Notes: generated from the sequence alone by a model not told the origin. Positions 16,314 through 26,927 are shown, numbered from the stretch's first letter. The stretch is 64,000 nt of DNA from Pseudomonas abietaniphila (GCF_900100795.1 NZ_FNCO01000004.1:124001-188000); one strand, 5' to 3'. Made by a program: numbers and translations.

Positions 16314-19300
16314 TTACTCCACGTTCTGCCGGTCACCCTTCGGATCGAAGAACACCGAGGACACGATTTCCGCCTCGATCACCGAGCCATCAGCCTGTGG
16401 CGAGAACACACGCTCGCCCATGCGCTTCAGACCGCCCTTCACCACGCCCATCGCGAACGAGTAACCCAGCGAGTTGGCCGCGTAGCTCGACGTCACGTGA
16501 CCGACCATGGTCATTGGAATCGACTGCTTCGGATCGAACACCAGTTGCGCGCCTTCCGGCAGCCACTTGTTCGGGTCGACAGGTTTCAGGCCCACCAGCT
16601 GCTTACGCTGATCACGCACGCAGTCTTCACGGTTCATGCCGCGCTGGCCGATCCACGAGAACGGTTTGGTGCGACCCACACACCAGCCCATGTTCAGGTC
16701 GTCCGGGGTCATCGAGCCGTCGGTGTCCTGACCCACGATGATGAAACCCTTCTCGGCACGCAGTACGTGCATGGTCTCGGTGCCGTAAGGCGTCAGGTTG
16801 TACTTCTTGCCCGCCTCGGCGATTTTTTCCAGAACGCCCATGGCGTAGTCGGCCTGGATGTTCACCTCGTAGGAAAGCTCACCGGTGAACGAGATCCGGA
16901 ATACGCGAGCCGGTACGCCACCGACCAGACCTTCTTTCCAGGTCATGAACGGGAAGGCTTCACGCTCCAGATCGATGTCGGTCACTTCGCTGAGCAGCTT
17001 ACGGCTGTTCGGGCCCGACAGGGTCAGGGTCGCGTAGTGGTCGGTCACGGAGGTGAAGTACACCTTCAGGTCCGGCCATTCGGTCTGCTGATAGATTTCC
17101 AGCCATTGCAGCACGCGTGCGGCGCCGCCCGTGGTGGTGGTCATGATGAAGTGGTTGTCGGCGACGCAGGCCGTCACACCGTCGTCGAAGACCATGCCGT
17201 CTTCTTTACCCATCAGGCCGTAACGCGCCTTGCCCACGTCGAGCTTGGTCCAGGCGTTGGTGTAGATGCGGTTCAGGAACTCACGGGCATCCGGACCTTG
17301 AATGTCAATCTTGCCCAGGGTCGAGGCGTCCAGCAGGCCGACGCTGTCGCGCACGGCTTTGCATTCGCGGCGAACGGCGGCATGGATGTCTTCACCGGCT
17401 TTCGGGAAATACCAAGGACGTTTCCACTGACCGACGTCTTCGAATTCGGCGCCGTTCTTGACGTGCCAGGCGTGCAGCGCAGTGAAGCGCACAGGCTCGA
17501 AGATGTGACCGCAGTGACGACCGGCTACCGCGCCGAAGGTCACCGGGGTGTAGTTCGGGCGGAACATGGTGGTGCCCATCTCAGGAATCGAGACGTTCAG
17601 CGAACGGGCCGCGATGGCCAGACCGTTGACGTTACCCAGCTTGCCCTGATCGGTGCCAAAGCCCAGCGCGGTGTAGCGCTTGACGTGCTCGACCGATTCG
17701 AAGCCTTCGCGGGTCGCCAGTTCGATGGCGGCGGCGGTGACGTCGTTCTGCAGGTCGACGAACTGTTTCGGCGCACGGGACGTGCCCTTCTCGTGCGGCA
17801 CCTGGAACAGCGCCAGAGTCGGTTCTTCGACGCGGCTCAAGGCCTTCGGCATGACGCCTTCGACCAGTTGGAAACCGGCTTCGCTGGCGGCACGAACACC
17901 CCCTTCAAAACCGTCGGCCAGCGAGTCAGCCAGTGCGTAGACGCCGTTCACACCACCGACGCAAACACGCTTCTGAGGTGCTTCACCCGGTACGAAACCC
18001 AGAATCTCTTCACGCCAGACCGGCTTGCCGCCCAAATGGGACGCCAGGTGAACGATCGGGCTGTAACCGCCGGAGCTGGCGATCAGGTCGCAGTCGAGCC
18101 ATTCACCAGGGCTGGTCACCTTATGCGCTTTGACATCGATGGCCGCAACGCGAGCACCGGTGACGCGCTTGCTGCCACGGGCCTCGATCACGGCGCTGCC
18201 GGTGAGGATGCGGATGCCTTTGGCACGCGCCTCTTCAACCAGTGCGCCACGCGGGTTGTGACGGGCGTCAGCAACCGCGATGACTTGCAGACCGGCGTCG
18301 AGCCAGTCCAGCGCAACGCGGTAGGCGTAGTCGTTGTTGGTCGACAGCACCAGCTTCTTGCCCGGCGCCACGCCATAACGGCGAACGTAGGTGGAAACGG
18401 CACCGGCCAGCATGTTGCCCGGCACGTCATTGTTGCCGTAAACCAGCGGACGCTCGTGAGTACCGGTGGCCAGCACGACACGCTTGGCGCGGACGCGGTG
18501 CATGCGCTGACGCACCTGGCCGATCGGCGCACGGTCACCGAGGTGATCGGTCAGGCGCTCGTGAATGGTCAGGAAGTTGTGGTCGTGGTAGCCGTTCACG
18601 GTAGCGCGCGGCAGCAGGATCACATTGGACAGGCCTTTGAGCTCGGCAACGACCGTGGCCACCCACTCCGCCGCTGGCTTGCCGTCCAGGCTCTCGCGGG
18701 AATCCAGCAAACTGCCGCCGAACTCTTCCTGTTCATCAGCCACGATCACGCGAGCACCGCTGCGCGCAGCTGCCAGTGCAGCCGCCAGACCCGCTGGGCC
18801 TGCGCCGACCACCAGCACGTCGCAGTGGTGGTTCATGTTGTCGTAGGTGTCCGGATCGATTTCGGTCGGCGAACGACCGAGACCGGCCGCCTTACGAATG
18901 TACTTCTCGTAGGTCATCCAGAACGATTGCGGGTACATGAAGGTTTTGTAGTAGAAGCCCGGTGGCATCAGCTTGCCGCCGACCTTGCCGAGAATGCCCA
19001 TCATGTCGGTGTTCACGCTCGGCCAGCCGTTGGTGCTGGTGGCGACCAGGCCCGAGTACAGCGCTTGTTGGGTCGCGCGCACGTTCGGGATCTGGGTGGC
19101 TTCGGTCGCGCCGATTTGCAGGACGGCGTTCGGCTCTTCGGAACCGGCCGCGAAGATCCCGCGAGGACGTGAGTATTTGAAGCTACGGCCGATGATGTCG
19201 ACGCCGTTGGCCAGCAGGGCTGCGGCGAGGGTGTCGCCTTCAAAGCCTTGGTAGGTCTGACCGTTGAAGCTGAAGTTCAGGACCTTGCTGCGGTCGATGC

Positions 19301-19334
19301 GGCCGCCATTGGGCAGACGATTGGACTGGCTCAT
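16314..19334 (-). CDS. soxA: Sarcosine oxidase alpha subunit
   Basis: The 1006-residue large subunit. An N-terminal domain with the sequence YQGFEGDTLAAALLANG resembles a 2Fe-2S-type fold that lacks clustered cysteines. It is followed by an NAD-binding fold at about 173-205 (VLVVGAGPAGLAAALAA). The C-terminal 400 residues are a GcvT/aminomethyltransferase domain that binds tetrahydrofolate and captures the one-carbon unit as 5,10-methylene-THF. Length and domain order match the family. The start overlaps the soxD stop by 4 bases. Confidence 0.97.
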   Translation of the reverse strand: MSQSNRLPNGGRIDRSKVLNFSFNGQTYQGFEGDTLAAALLANGVDIIGRSFKYSRPRGIFAAGSEEPNAVLQIGATEATQIPNVRATQQALYSGLVATSTNGWPSVNTDMMGILGKVGGKLMPPGFYYKTFMYPQSFWMTYEKYIRKAAGLGRSPTEIDPDTYDNMNHHCDVLVVGAGPAGLAAALAAARSGARVIVADEQEEFGGSLLDSRESLDGKPAAEWVATVVAELKGLSNVILLPRATVNGYHDHNFLTIHERLTDHLGDRAPIGQVRQRMHRVRAKRVVLATGTHERPLVYGNNDVPGNMLAGAVSTYVRRYGVAPGKKLVLSTNNDYAYRVALDWLDAGLQVIAVADARHNPRGALVEEARAKGIRILTGSAVIEARGSKRVTGARVAAIDVKAHKVTSPGEWLDCDLIASSGGYSPIVHLASHLGGKPVWREEILGFVPGEAPQKRVCVGGVNGVYALADSLADGFEGGVRAASEAGFQLVEGVMPKALSRVEEPTLALFQVPHEKGTSRAPKQFVDLQNDVTAAAIELATREGFESVEHVKRYTALGFGTDQGKLGNVNGLAIAARSLNVSIPEMGTTMFRPNYTPVTFGAVAGRHCGHIFEPVRFTALHAWHVKNGAEFEDVGQWKRPWYFPKAGEDIHAAVRRECKAVRDSVGLLDASTLGKIDIQGPDAREFLNRIYTNAWTKLDVGKARYGLMGKEDGMVFDDGVTACVADNHFIMTTTTGGAARVLQWLEIYQQTEWPDLKVYFTSVTDHYATLTLSGPNSRKLLSEVTDIDLEREAFPFMTWKEGLVGGVPARVFRISFTGELSYEVNIQADYAMGVLEKIAEAGKKYNLTPYGTETMHVLRAEKGFIIVGQDTDGSMTPDDLNMGWCVGRTKPFSWIGQRGMNREDCVRDQRKQLVGLKPVDPNKWLPEGAQLVFDPKQSIPMTMVGHVTSSYAANSLGYSFAMGVVKGGLKRMGERVFSPQADGSVIEAEIVSSVFFDPKGDRQNVE

Positions 19335-19645
19335 ACCTTGTCTCCCTTCCCGACGGCTGGAACCTTGTTGACGAATTGCGGCTTGGTGCCAATCGGATAG
19401 GTTTCGAGAATTTCGTAAGTCACGGTGTCACGCGTGGCGTTGAAGTACTGACGGCAACCGGCGGCGTGAATCCACAGTTCGTGGTGCAGGCCTCGCGGGT
19501 TGTCGCGGAAAAACATGTAGTCGCCCCACTCTTCGTCGGTGCAGGCAGCCGGGTCCAGTGGACGCGGGATGTGAGCCTGACCTGACGCGTGGAATTCCTC
19601 TTCGGAGCGCAGTTCGCCACAGTGAGGACAGAAGATGTGCAGCAT
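19331..19645 (-). CDS. soxD: Sarcosine oxidase delta subunit
   Basis: The 104-residue zinc-binding small subunit. Cys6 and Cys9 (FCPHCGE) and His60/Cys64 (WIHAAGC) are candidate zinc ligands. AGGAGA precedes the ATG at 19645 with suitable spacing; the longer frame is only read-through from soxB sequence. It overlaps soxA by 4 bases and lies 14 bases after soxB. Confidence 0.95.
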   Translation of the reverse strand: MLHIFCPHCGELRSEEEFHASGQAHIPRPLDPAACTDEEWGDYMFFRDNPRGLHHELWIHAAGCRQYFNATRDTVTYEILETYPIGTKPQFVNKVPAVGKGDKV

Positions 19646-19659
19646 AGGAATTTCTCCTG

Positions 19660-20910
19660 TTAGTGGGCGACGGCAGCAGCGCCGTGTTCGTCGATGAGGG
19701 CGCCGTTGTGGAAACGGTCGATGGAGAACGGCTTGGCCAGCGGGTGCATTTCGCCTTTCGCCAGGCTCGCAGCGAAGACGTTGCCCGAACCCGGAGTCGC
19801 CTTGAAGCCACCGGTGCCCCAACCGCAGTTGAAGAACATGTTCGGCACAGGCGTCTTGGAGATGATCGGGCACGCATCCGGCGTGGTGTCGACGATGCCG
19901 CCCCACTGACGGTTCATGCGCACGCGCGACAGCACCGGGAACATCTCGACGATGGCCTGAATGGTGTGTTCGATAACCGGGTACGAACCGCGCTGACCGT
20001 AGCCCACCCAGCCGTCGATACCGGCGCCGATCACCAGGTCGCCCTTGTCGGACTGGCTGATGTAGCCGTGCACGGCGTTGGACATGATCACGCTGTCGAT
20101 AATCGGTTTGATCGGCTCGGACACCAGCGCTTGCAGCGGGTGGGATTCGATCGGCAGACGGAAGCCCGCCAGCTTGGCCATGTGACCCGAGTTACCGGCG
20201 GTCACCACACCGACGCGCTTGGCGCCGATGAAGCCTTTATTGGTTTCAACGCCGATGCACACGCCGTTTTCCTTACGGAAGCCGGTCACCTCGGTTTGCT
20301 GGATCAGGTCCACGCCCAACGCGTCGGCGGCGCGGGCAAAGCCCCAGGCCACGGCGTCGTGACGCGCGACACCGCCGCGACGTTGAACCGTCGCGCCGAT
20401 GATCGGGTAGCGGGTGTTCTTCGAGCAGTCCAGGTACGGGATTTCTTCGGCCACTTGCTTGCCGTTGAGCAGCTCGCCGTCCACGCCATTCAGGCGGTTG
20501 GCGCTGACACGACGCTCGGAATCACGCATGTCCTGCAGGGTGTGGCACAGGTTGTACACGCCGCGCTGGGAGAACATGACGTTGTAGTTCAGGTCCTGAG
20601 ACAGGCCTTCCCATAGTTTCATCGCGTGTTCATACAGGTGAGCGGACTCGTCCCACAGGTAGTTGGAACGCACGATGGTGGTGTTACGGGCCGTGTTGCC
20701 GCCGCCCAACCAGCCCTTTTCGACCACGGCCACGTTGGTGATGCCGTGCTCTTTGGCCAGGTAGTAAGCCGTCGCCAGACCATGACCGCCGCCGCCGACG
20801 ATGACCACGTCGTAGACTTTTTTCGGGGTCGGCGTGCGCCACATGCGCTGCCAGTTTTCGTGGTGGCTGAGGGAGTGTTTGAAGAGGCCGAAGCCTGAGT
20901 AATGTTGCAT
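19660..20910 (-). CDS. soxB: Sarcosine oxidase beta subunit
   Basis: A 416-residue DAO-family flavoprotein subunit that binds FAD ([20 protein letters not shown] at about 36-55) and oxidises sarcosine to glycine. C-terminal blocks [17 protein letters not shown] and [16 protein letters not shown] match SoxB, whose FMN is held covalently by a His. It lies 15 bases after glyA in the same operon. Confidence 0.97.
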   Translation of the reverse strand: MQHYSGFGLFKHSLSHHENWQRMWRTPTPKKVYDVVIVGGGGHGLATAYYLAKEHGITNVAVVEKGWLGGGNTARNTTIVRSNYLWDESAHLYEHAMKLWEGLSQDLNYNVMFSQRGVYNLCHTLQDMRDSERRVSANRLNGVDGELLNGKQVAEEIPYLDCSKNTRYPIIGATVQRRGGVARHDAVAWGFARAADALGVDLIQQTEVTGFRKENGVCIGVETNKGFIGAKRVGVVTAGNSGHMAKLAGFRLPIESHPLQALVSEPIKPIIDSVIMSNAVHGYISQSDKGDLVIGAGIDGWVGYGQRGSYPVIEHTIQAIVEMFPVLSRVRMNRQWGGIVDTTPDACPIISKTPVPNMFFNCGWGTGGFKATPGSGNVFAASLAKGEMHPLAKPFSIDRFHNGALIDEHGAAAVAH

Positions 20911-20925
20911 GGTGCTACTCCTGAC

Positions 20926-22179
20926 TCAGCGGTAAACCGGGAAATCGGCGCACAGCGCGGCAACCTGACCGGCAACATTGGCCTCGACATCGGCGTCGCC
21001 GAGGTTGTCGAGAATGTCGCAGATCCAGCCGGCCAGCGTGATGCACTGGGTGACTTTGAAACCGCGGGTGGTGACGGCCGGGGTGCCGATACGAAGGCCC
21101 GAGGTCACGAACGGCGATTGTGGATCGTTCGGAACGGCGTTCTTGTTCACAGTAATGTGGGCGCGACCCAGTGCAGCGTCAGCGTCCTTACCGGTGAGAC
21201 CCTGACGGATCAGGCTGACCAGGAACAAGTGGTTGTCGGTGCCACCGGAAACCACGTCGTAACCGCGATCGATGAACACCTGCGCCATGGCCTGGGCGTT
21301 GTCGATCACTTGCTGTTGATACGCCTTGAAGCCAGGCTCCATGGCTTCCTTGAAGCACACGGCCTTGCCGGCGATGACGTGCATCAGCGGGCCGCCTTGA
21401 GCGCCAGGGAAGACGGCAGAGTTCAGCTTCTTCTCGATTTCTTCGTTGGCCTTGGCCAGGATCAGCCCGCCACGAGGGCCGCGCAGGGTTTTGTGCGTGG
21501 TGGTGGTGACCACGTCAGCGTACGGCAGCGGGTTCGGGTACAGACCAGCAGCAACCAGACCGGCCACGTGGGCCATGTCCACGAACAGCAGCGCACCGAC
21601 TTTGTCTGCGATCTGACGGAAGCGCGGGAAATCCAGGGTCTTGGAGTAAGCCGAGAAACCGGCAACGATCATCTTGGGCTTGTGCTCAACGGCCAGGCGC
21701 TCGACTTCGTCGTAATCGATCAGGCCGGTCTTGGTGTCGATGCCGTATTGAACAGCGTTGTAGAGTTTGCCCGAGGACGACACTTTGGCGCCGTGGGTCA
21801 GGTGACCGCCGTGGGCCAGGCTCATGCCCAGGATGGTGTCGCCCGCTTGAATGAGTGCCAGGTAGACCGCGCTGTTGGCCGACGAACCGGAGTGCGGCTG
21901 AACGTTGGCGTAGTCGGCACCGAACAGCTGCTTGGCGCGGTCGATGGCCAGTTGCTCGACCTTGTCGACGTGCTCGCAACCGCCGTAGTAACGCTTGCCC
22001 GGATACCCTTCGGCGTACTTGTTGGTCAGACCGCTGCCTTGAGCTTCCATTACGCGCTTGCTGGTGTAGTTCTCCGAGGCGATCAGCTCAATGTGATCTT
22101 CCTGACGCTGATCTTCGGCGTTCATCGCTGCCAAGAGTGCATCGTCATAACCCTGGATTTGGTCTTGCTTGCTGAACAT
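20926..22179 (-). CDS. glyA: Serine hydroxymethyltransferase
   Basis: A 417-residue PLP enzyme interconverting glycine and serine with methylene-THF. The PLP lysine is Lys230 in [14 protein letters not shown], and the substrate block [10 protein letters not shown] is at about 31-40. It is the first gene of the sox operon. This placement corresponds to the glyA1 copy of pseudomonads, dedicated to turning sarcosine-derived glycine and one-carbon units into serine. The upstream stretch 22180-22364 holds no recognised riboswitch. Confidence 0.96.
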   Translation of the reverse strand: MFSKQDQIQGYDDALLAAMNAEDQRQEDHIELIASENYTSKRVMEAQGSGLTNKYAEGYPGKRYYGGCEHVDKVEQLAIDRAKQLFGADYANVQPHSGSSANSAVYLALIQAGDTILGMSLAHGGHLTHGAKVSSSGKLYNAVQYGIDTKTGLIDYDEVERLAVEHKPKMIVAGFSAYSKTLDFPRFRQIADKVGALLFVDMAHVAGLVAAGLYPNPLPYADVVTTTTHKTLRGPRGGLILAKANEEIEKKLNSAVFPGAQGGPLMHVIAGKAVCFKEAMEPGFKAYQQQVIDNAQAMAQVFIDRGYDVVSGGTDNHLFLVSLIRQGLTGKDADAALGRAHITVNKNAVPNDPQSPFVTSGLRIGTPAVTTRGFKVTQCITLAGWICDILDNLGDADVEANVAGQVAALCADFPVYR

Positions 22180-22364
22180 CGCGGTTCTCCCAGCGGCGGC
22201 GCGGCGCCTGAATTATCGATAGGGCTTTGGATTGCCCCTTGGAAGCGATGGTATGGCCGACGCAGACTGCCTAGATGCCTACGGGCGCCACACAAAGGTG
22301 CGTTTACGACATGGATTGGCGGGGAGAGATAAATGCTCGGGCTCAGACCGATGCAGAGGACAAA

Positions 22365-22454
22365 CTGTAGGAGCGCGCTTGCCCGCGATTGCGGCGTATC
22401 AGGCACCGTTGCAGTGTCTGGAAGAATGCTTCGCGGGCAAGCGTGCTCCTACAG
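22365..22454. repeat. REP palindrome pair upstream of glyA
   Basis: Inverted ends CTGTAGGAGCGCGCTTGCCC and GGGCAAGCGTGCTCCTACAG. It lies in the 383-base stretch between glyA and the first hypothetical gene; nothing else in that stretch was recognised. Confidence 0.9.
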
Positions 22455-22562
22455 AGAAGCGTGTTGCAAACAAAAATCCCCGGTCGAGACTAGGGTTTTT
22501 TGGGTGCGCATATGTCGCAATCAGACAGATCGACTCGCCGAACAAGTCGCGCGCTGACACGC

Positions 22563-22802
22563 ATGTCCCTTTCTGACATTCCTCTTTATCGCCCCACCCC
22601 TTCAGACGAACGGGCGGTAAACCTGTCAAAACTGACAGTATTCAAATGCGCAAAGTGCGTTTACTTTCAATTCAACGGATTGAATAACAGCGGCTGCAAG
22701 AAGGAACTTGATTATGAGAACAATCGCCAGGTCGCATACGTTGACGCCTTCAGTCTGGAAGACGCTGGTATCAAAAAAGACCCGCCAGGCGTTGACGCCT
22801 GA
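22563..22802 (+). CDS. Hypothetical protein (79 aa) with Cys-x2-Cys motif
   Basis: The frame encodes a protein-like sequence with KCAKCVYFQFNGLNNSGCKK, that is Cys-x2-Cys and a third Cys, then an acidic C-terminus. Composition and codon use look coding in the second half. No good ribosome site precedes the ATG at 22563; an in-frame ATG at 22512 is no better. It overlaps the earliest possible start of the next gene in another frame. Family unknown. Confidence 0.4.
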   Translation: MSLSDIPLYRPTPSDERAVNLSKLTVFKCAKCVYFQFNGLNNSGCKKELDYENNRQVAYVDAFSLEDAGIKKDPPGVDA

Positions 22803-22857
22803 CCCCTTGCTCTTCCTTTCACAGAACGTGTTTCATGATTCAGAAAGACAAGGTTTC

Positions 22858-23454
22858 GTGAAGCTGAGGGTCATTCAAGAACTGCTGACGCTTGACGCCC
22901 TAGTAACAGTCTACGTTGAGGAAACGCAAGAGCTGCTCTCGACCCACGTATCCGTGGCGGACGCCAGATTTTACGCGACGACCCAAGATATCGTTCACCA
23001 GAACGGAGCCTTTAACTCCGTCATTCTCAAGGTCATTTCTTATGCAGAGGAAGTGGCGGTAGCCGATATCTATCTATGGGAAATACCCTCAACTGACGAG
23101 CCGGAAGCCATCGAGTCTGACTTACCGCTCTATCTTCCCAAAGGTACGAATTTTTATCTCAGCGCTACTGATGAAGACATCGTCGTCGACAGAACTTTCA
23201 GAGTGTCCGAGGAAGGCAACGTTTCGATTAACATCCGCACCGTGAACGGAGGCAGTTATTCCAGAATCGTCTCGACATCTGAAGCGGCAAGGTATGTACA
23301 ACCAGGGGACTATTACGTCGAGAGCGGTTCAACCACGCTGTGCATGGTGTATGGCGTCACCACCCAACCGGACTCTCCGCTAACGCCGGTGATCAAATAT
23401 ACGGCGCTACCGGCTGCACCGAGCCCCGTCACGGCCTCGGCGCATTGCCGATAA
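22858..23454 (+). CDS. Hypothetical protein (about 198 aa), unrecognised
   Basis: A soluble, acidic protein with no signal peptide or membrane helix. Its C-terminal half has an alternating pattern suggesting beta strands (NVSINIRTVNGGSYSRIV, then PGDYYVESGSTTLCMVYGV). Base composition is lower in GC than its neighbours and codon use is less biased, hinting at acquired DNA. The GTG at 22858 (AAGG 4 bases upstream) is chosen because the frame before it reads like non-coding text and overlaps the 79-aa gene. An ATG at 22714 with a good AGAAGGA site would give 246 residues. I do not recognise a family. Confidence 0.6.
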   Translation: MKLRVIQELLTLDALVTVYVEETQELLSTHVSVADARFYATTQDIVHQNGAFNSVILKVISYAEEVAVADIYLWEIPSTDEPEAIESDLPLYLPKGTNFYLSATDEDIVVDRTFRVSEEGNVSINIRTVNGGSYSRIVSTSEAARYVQPGDYYVESGSTTLCMVYGVTTQPDSPLTPVIKYTALPAAPSPVTASAHCR

Positions 23455-23457
23455 CGT

Positions 23458-24672
23458 TTAGCCTTTTTGTGCGACCAGACCGTCCGCCCGGAACATGCCG
23501 CGAATACCGCGCACCGCCTGGCGGATTCGGTCCTGGTTTTCGATCAGCGCGAAACGGACGTGATCGTCGCCGTATTCCCCGAAACCGACACCCGGCGAGA
23601 CGCAGACCTTGGCCTCAAGCAGCATCTTCTTGGCAAATTCGAGCGAGCCCAGGTGCGCATAGGCTTCAGGGATCTTGGCCCAAACGTACATTGAGGCTTT
23701 CGGGTTTTCGACCATCCAGCCCAGCTCGTGCAGCCCTTTGACCAGCACATTGCGGCGCTGGCGGTACTGCTCGGCGATGTCGAGCACGCACTGCTGGTCG
23801 CCTTCCAGTGCCGCAATCGCCGCGACCTGCAGCGGCGTGAACGTGCCGTAGTCGTGGTAGCTCTTGATGCGGGCCAATGCGTTGACCAGTTCAGGGTTAC
23901 CGACCATGAAGCCAATCCGCCAGCCGGCCATGTTGTAGCTCTTGGACAGGGTGAAAAACTCCACCGCGATGTCCTTGGCGCCCGGCACCTGCATGATCGA
24001 AGGCGCTTTCCAGCCGTCGTAGACGATGTCGGCATACGCCAGGTCGTGAACCACCAGCACGTCGTACTGTTTAGCCAGTGCGACCACGCGCTCGAAAAAA
24101 TCCAGCTCGACGCATTGGGCGGTCGGGTTGGACGGAAAACCCAGAATCATCATCTTCGGCTTGGGGATTGAACCGCGAATGGCTTTTTCCAGCTCGGCGA
24201 AGAAGTCCACGCCCGGCACCAGCGGCACGGAGCGCACCTGGGCACCGGCGATCACCGCACCGTAGATGTGAATCGGGTAACTGGGATTGGGCACCAATAC
24301 CGTGTCGCCCTGGTCAAGCGTGGCGAGCATCAGGTGCGCCAGGCCTTCCTTGGAGCCAATGGTGACGATGGCTTCGGTTTCCGGGTCGATGTCGACCTCG
24401 TAACGCTTTTTGTACCAGCTGGAGATCGCCCGACGCAGACGCGGAATGCCACGCGAAGTCGAGTAGCCGTGAGTGTCTTCACGTTGGGCGACAGTGACCA
24501 GTTTTTCGACGATGTGCGGCGGCGTTGCCCCGTCGGGGTTACCCATGCTCAGGTCGATGATGTCCTCACCACGACGACGAGCGGCCATTTTCAGCTCGGC
24601 GGTGATGTTGAACACGTAAGGGGGGAGTCGATCGATGCGCGCAAAGCGGCGCGGCGAACCTTGGTCAGCCAT
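23458..24672 (-). CDS. alaC: PLP-dependent aminotransferase, AlaC-like (alanine transaminase)
   Basis: A 404-residue class I/II aminotransferase, cytoplasmic, likely transferring amino groups between glutamate and pyruvate. The PLP lysine is Lys244 ([15 protein letters not shown]). Other blocks are [14 protein letters not shown] at about 41-54, [10 protein letters not shown] (179-188) and HDLAYADI (209-216). The arrangement and the NPTAQ text match AlaC. AGAGGC lies about 6 bases before the ATG at 24672. It converges with the hypothetical gene with a 3-base gap. Confidence 0.88.
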   Translation of the reverse strand: MADQGSPRRFARIDRLPPYVFNITAELKMAARRRGEDIIDLSMGNPDGATPPHIVEKLVTVAQREDTHGYSTSRGIPRLRRAISSWYKKRYEVDIDPETEAIVTIGSKEGLAHLMLATLDQGDTVLVPNPSYPIHIYGAVIAGAQVRSVPLVPGVDFFAELEKAIRGSIPKPKMMILGFPSNPTAQCVELDFFERVVALAKQYDVLVVHDLAYADIVYDGWKAPSIMQVPGAKDIAVEFFTLSKSYNMAGWRIGFMVGNPELVNALARIKSYHDYGTFTPLQVAAIAALEGDQQCVLDIAEQYRQRRNVLVKGLHELGWMVENPKASMYVWAKIPEAYAHLGSLEFAKKMLLEAKVCVSPGVGFGEYGDDHVRFALIENQDRIRQAVRGIRGMFRADGLVAQKG

Positions 24673-24817
24673 GAGATGCCTCTGAAGACGTAAGCGCCCG
24701 GAACCGTCCGAGCGACGCTGGTCACTGCGGTGACCTGGTGCGGAAGATAAAGGCGCTGATGGCGGTTTGTCTACAAGGTTTTCAGGGCCATGCAACAAAC
24801 GGTGAATCGGCGCGAAA

Positions 24818-24910
24818 CCTGTAGGAGCGCGCTTGCCCGCGAATGCGGTGTGTCAGTCACCGATGATGTATTTGATCTAACGCATTCGCGGGCAAGCGCG
24901 CTCCTACAGG
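24818..24910. repeat. REP palindrome pair upstream of alaC
   Basis: Near-perfect inverted ends CCTGTAGGAGCGCGCTTGCC and GGCAAGCGCGCTCCTACAGG with an inner AATGCG/CGCATT pair. It lies in the 247-base gap between alaC and the TraX gene. Confidence 0.92.
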
Positions 24911-24919
24911 GGAATTACG

Positions 24920-25663
24920 TCAGGCGAGAGCATGTCGCAGGCCAAACAACAGCAGGAAATGCAGCGGATAAATCAGATACGCCCAACGCCGCATCGGCCA
25001 TACCGCGAACGCAGGTCGCCAGCGCAAGAGCGCCAGGCCGAGCCAAGGCCCGATCAGACAGGCAATCAACGCCCCGACCGAAATTGGATCGCCCCACAGC
25101 ATGCCGTCGATGATCTTCGGCCACTCGTTGCTCAGCAGGCATATCACGCCCGGCAGGACCGCCAACCAAAGCGATCCCCTCAACACGAGCAGGAAAGCGG
25201 TCGGCAGCAACACGCCATAGGCGCCAAACATCAGCGACGGCGCGAATGCAACACCGATGCCCAGCGCCAGCACCGCCATGATCCGCATCGGCCACGACCC
25301 GCTGCTCGCCCCCTGGGCAACCAGCAGCCCGAGTACCAGCGTCGGCAGCACGTTGAGCGTCGTGACCTCACCGGCCATGTAGAGCCGATACGGCAACTCG
25401 GCGACCACTGAAAACATTCCCAGCCACGCCAGGTATTTCCAGCGAATCCCGGGGTCAACCGCTTGCGAAACGCTGCGCCCGACGTTGACTGCAATGGCCA
25501 GGCAAAACCACGCAAAGGCCAGCCTGCCGGGCACGTAAAGCCAGTCCGCCGACCATCCGACATAACGCAGGTGATCGAGCGCCATGCTTAACATCGCCAG
25601 CCACTTGAGCAGGTCCAGCGCGCGGTCACGCACCGGTCGTATCGCTGAATGTGCCTCGCTCAT
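24920..25663 (-). CDS. TraX family membrane protein
   Basis: A 247-residue inner-membrane protein of the TraX family with about eight hydrophobic segments. The family opening RALDLLKWLAMLSMALDHLR is followed by the GRLAFAWFCLAIA segment, and the end is YLIYPLHFLLLFGLRH. The family is named for F-plasmid pilin acetylation, but chromosomal copies like this have no assigned substrate. No conjugation genes are nearby. It ends right at a REP element. Confidence 0.88.
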   Translation of the reverse strand: MSEAHSAIRPVRDRALDLLKWLAMLSMALDHLRYVGWSADWLYVPGRLAFAWFCLAIAVNVGRSVSQAVDPGIRWKYLAWLGMFSVVAELPYRLYMAGEVTTLNVLPTLVLGLLVAQGASSGSWPMRIMAVLALGIGVAFAPSLMFGAYGVLLPTAFLLVLRGSLWLAVLPGVICLLSNEWPKIIDGMLWGDPISVGALIACLIGPWLGLALLRWRPAFAVWPMRRWAYLIYPLHFLLLFGLRHALA

Positions 25664-25762
25664 CGTGCTCCGGTGTTTGACTGAATTTTCTGACGCAAGA
25701 ATGCATGACCAAACCGTTGAATCTTGGTTACAGTCGCAGCCTTCGATTACAGGGAACCGGCC

Positions 25763-26803
25763 ATGTCAGACCAAAGCCAGCAGTTTGCCAGCGACAACTA
25801 TTCGGGAATCTGCCCCGAAGCCTGGGCGGCCATGGAACAAGCAAACCATGGCCATCAACGCGCGTACGGTGACGACCAATGGACAGCGCGGGCGGCCGAT
25901 CAATTCCGTCAGCTGTTCGAAACCGACTGCGAAGTGTTCTTCGCCTTCAACGGTACGGCCGCCAACTCGCTGGCCTTGTCATCGTTGTGCCAGAGTTACC
26001 ACAGCGTCATCTGCTCCGAAACCGCCCACGTCGAGACCGACGAATGCGGCGCCCCCGAGTTTTTCTCCAACGGCTCCAAACTGCTGACCGCCCGCAGCGA
26101 GAACGGCAAACTGACGCCCGAATCGATTCGCGAAGTCGCGCTCAAGCGGGCCGATATTCATTACCCCAAACCGCGCGTCGTGACGCTGACCCAGGCGACC
26201 GAAGTGGGCAGCGTGTACTTGCCCGAAGAGCTGAAAGCGATCAGCGACACCTGCAAGGAACTGGGGCTGAACCTGCACATGGACGGCGCCCGTTTCGCCA
26301 ATGCGTGTGCGTACCTGGGCTGCACGCCCGCCGAGTTGACCTGGAAAGCCGGCATCGACGTGCTGTGCTTTGGCGGCACCAAGAACGGCATGGCGGTGGG
26401 TGAAGCGATTCTGTTCTTCAACCATAAGCTGGCAGAAGACTTCGACTACCGCTGCAAACAGGCCGGGCAACTGGCGTCGAAAATGCGCTTCCTGTCAGCG
26501 CCTTGGGTCGGCCTGCTGGAAAACGACGCCTGGCTCAAACACGCCCGTCACGCCAACCGCTGCGCGCAGTTGCTCGCTGAGCTGGTGAAAGACATTCCCG
26601 GCGTGGAATTGATGTTCCCGGTGCAGGCCAACGGCGTGTTCCTGCAACTGTCAGAAGCCGCCATCGCTGCCCTGACGGCCCGGGGCTGGCGCTTCTACAC
26701 CTTCATCGGCAACGGCGGCGCACGGTTCATGTGCTCGTGGGACACCGAGGAAGCCCGCGTGCGTGAACTGGCTGCGGACATCCGGCTGGTGATGGGGGCC
26801 TGA
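25763..26803 (+). CDS. ltaE: Low-specificity L-threonine aldolase
   Basis: A 346-residue PLP enzyme cleaving L-threonine or L-allo-threonine to glycine and acetaldehyde. The PLP lysine is Lys207 in CFGGTKNGM. The active-site His is in ETAHVETDECGAP, and the Asp/Arg pair is in LHMDGARFANAC. AGGGA precedes the ATG at 25763. A threonine aldolase near glyA-sox and gbc genes is seen in other pseudomonads and adds another link to glycine metabolism. Confidence 0.95.
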   Translation: MSDQSQQFASDNYSGICPEAWAAMEQANHGHQRAYGDDQWTARAADQFRQLFETDCEVFFAFNGTAANSLALSSLCQSYHSVICSETAHVETDECGAPEFFSNGSKLLTARSENGKLTPESIREVALKRADIHYPKPRVVTLTQATEVGSVYLPEELKAISDTCKELGLNLHMDGARFANACAYLGCTPAELTWKAGIDVLCFGGTKNGMAVGEAILFFNHKLAEDFDYRCKQAGQLASKMRFLSAPWVGLLENDAWLKHARHANRCAQLLAELVKDIPGVELMFPVQANGVFLQLSEAAIAALTARGWRFYTFIGNGGARFMCSWDTEEARVRELAADIRLVMGA

Positions 26804-26835
26804 TCGCCCCCGGTCTTCCTGACACCGCGAATGAC

Positions 26836-26927
26836 CCTGTGGGAGCGAATTCATTCGCGATTGGCCGGTTCAGCCGACAGAAATCAATCAACTGGGCCTC
26901 CATCGCGAATAAATTCGCTCCCACAGG
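26836..26927. repeat. REP-type palindrome, 'CTGTGGGAGCGAATT' family
   Basis: The left end CCTGTGGGAGCGAATTCATT and the right end AATAAATTCGCTCCCACAGG are inverted. It lies between convergent ltaE and zapA. Confidence 0.9.

Noticed and set aside
16497..19172. 891-codon open frame on the plus strand opposite soxA
   Set aside because: soxA is certain from full-length domain structure. The opposite frame is open only because of GC-rich third positions and has an odd His/Val/Gln/Asp-rich composition.
22180..22364. Glycine or folate riboswitch before glyA
   Set aside because: The conserved glycine-aptamer blocks were not found on the coding strand; no folate-aptamer pattern either.
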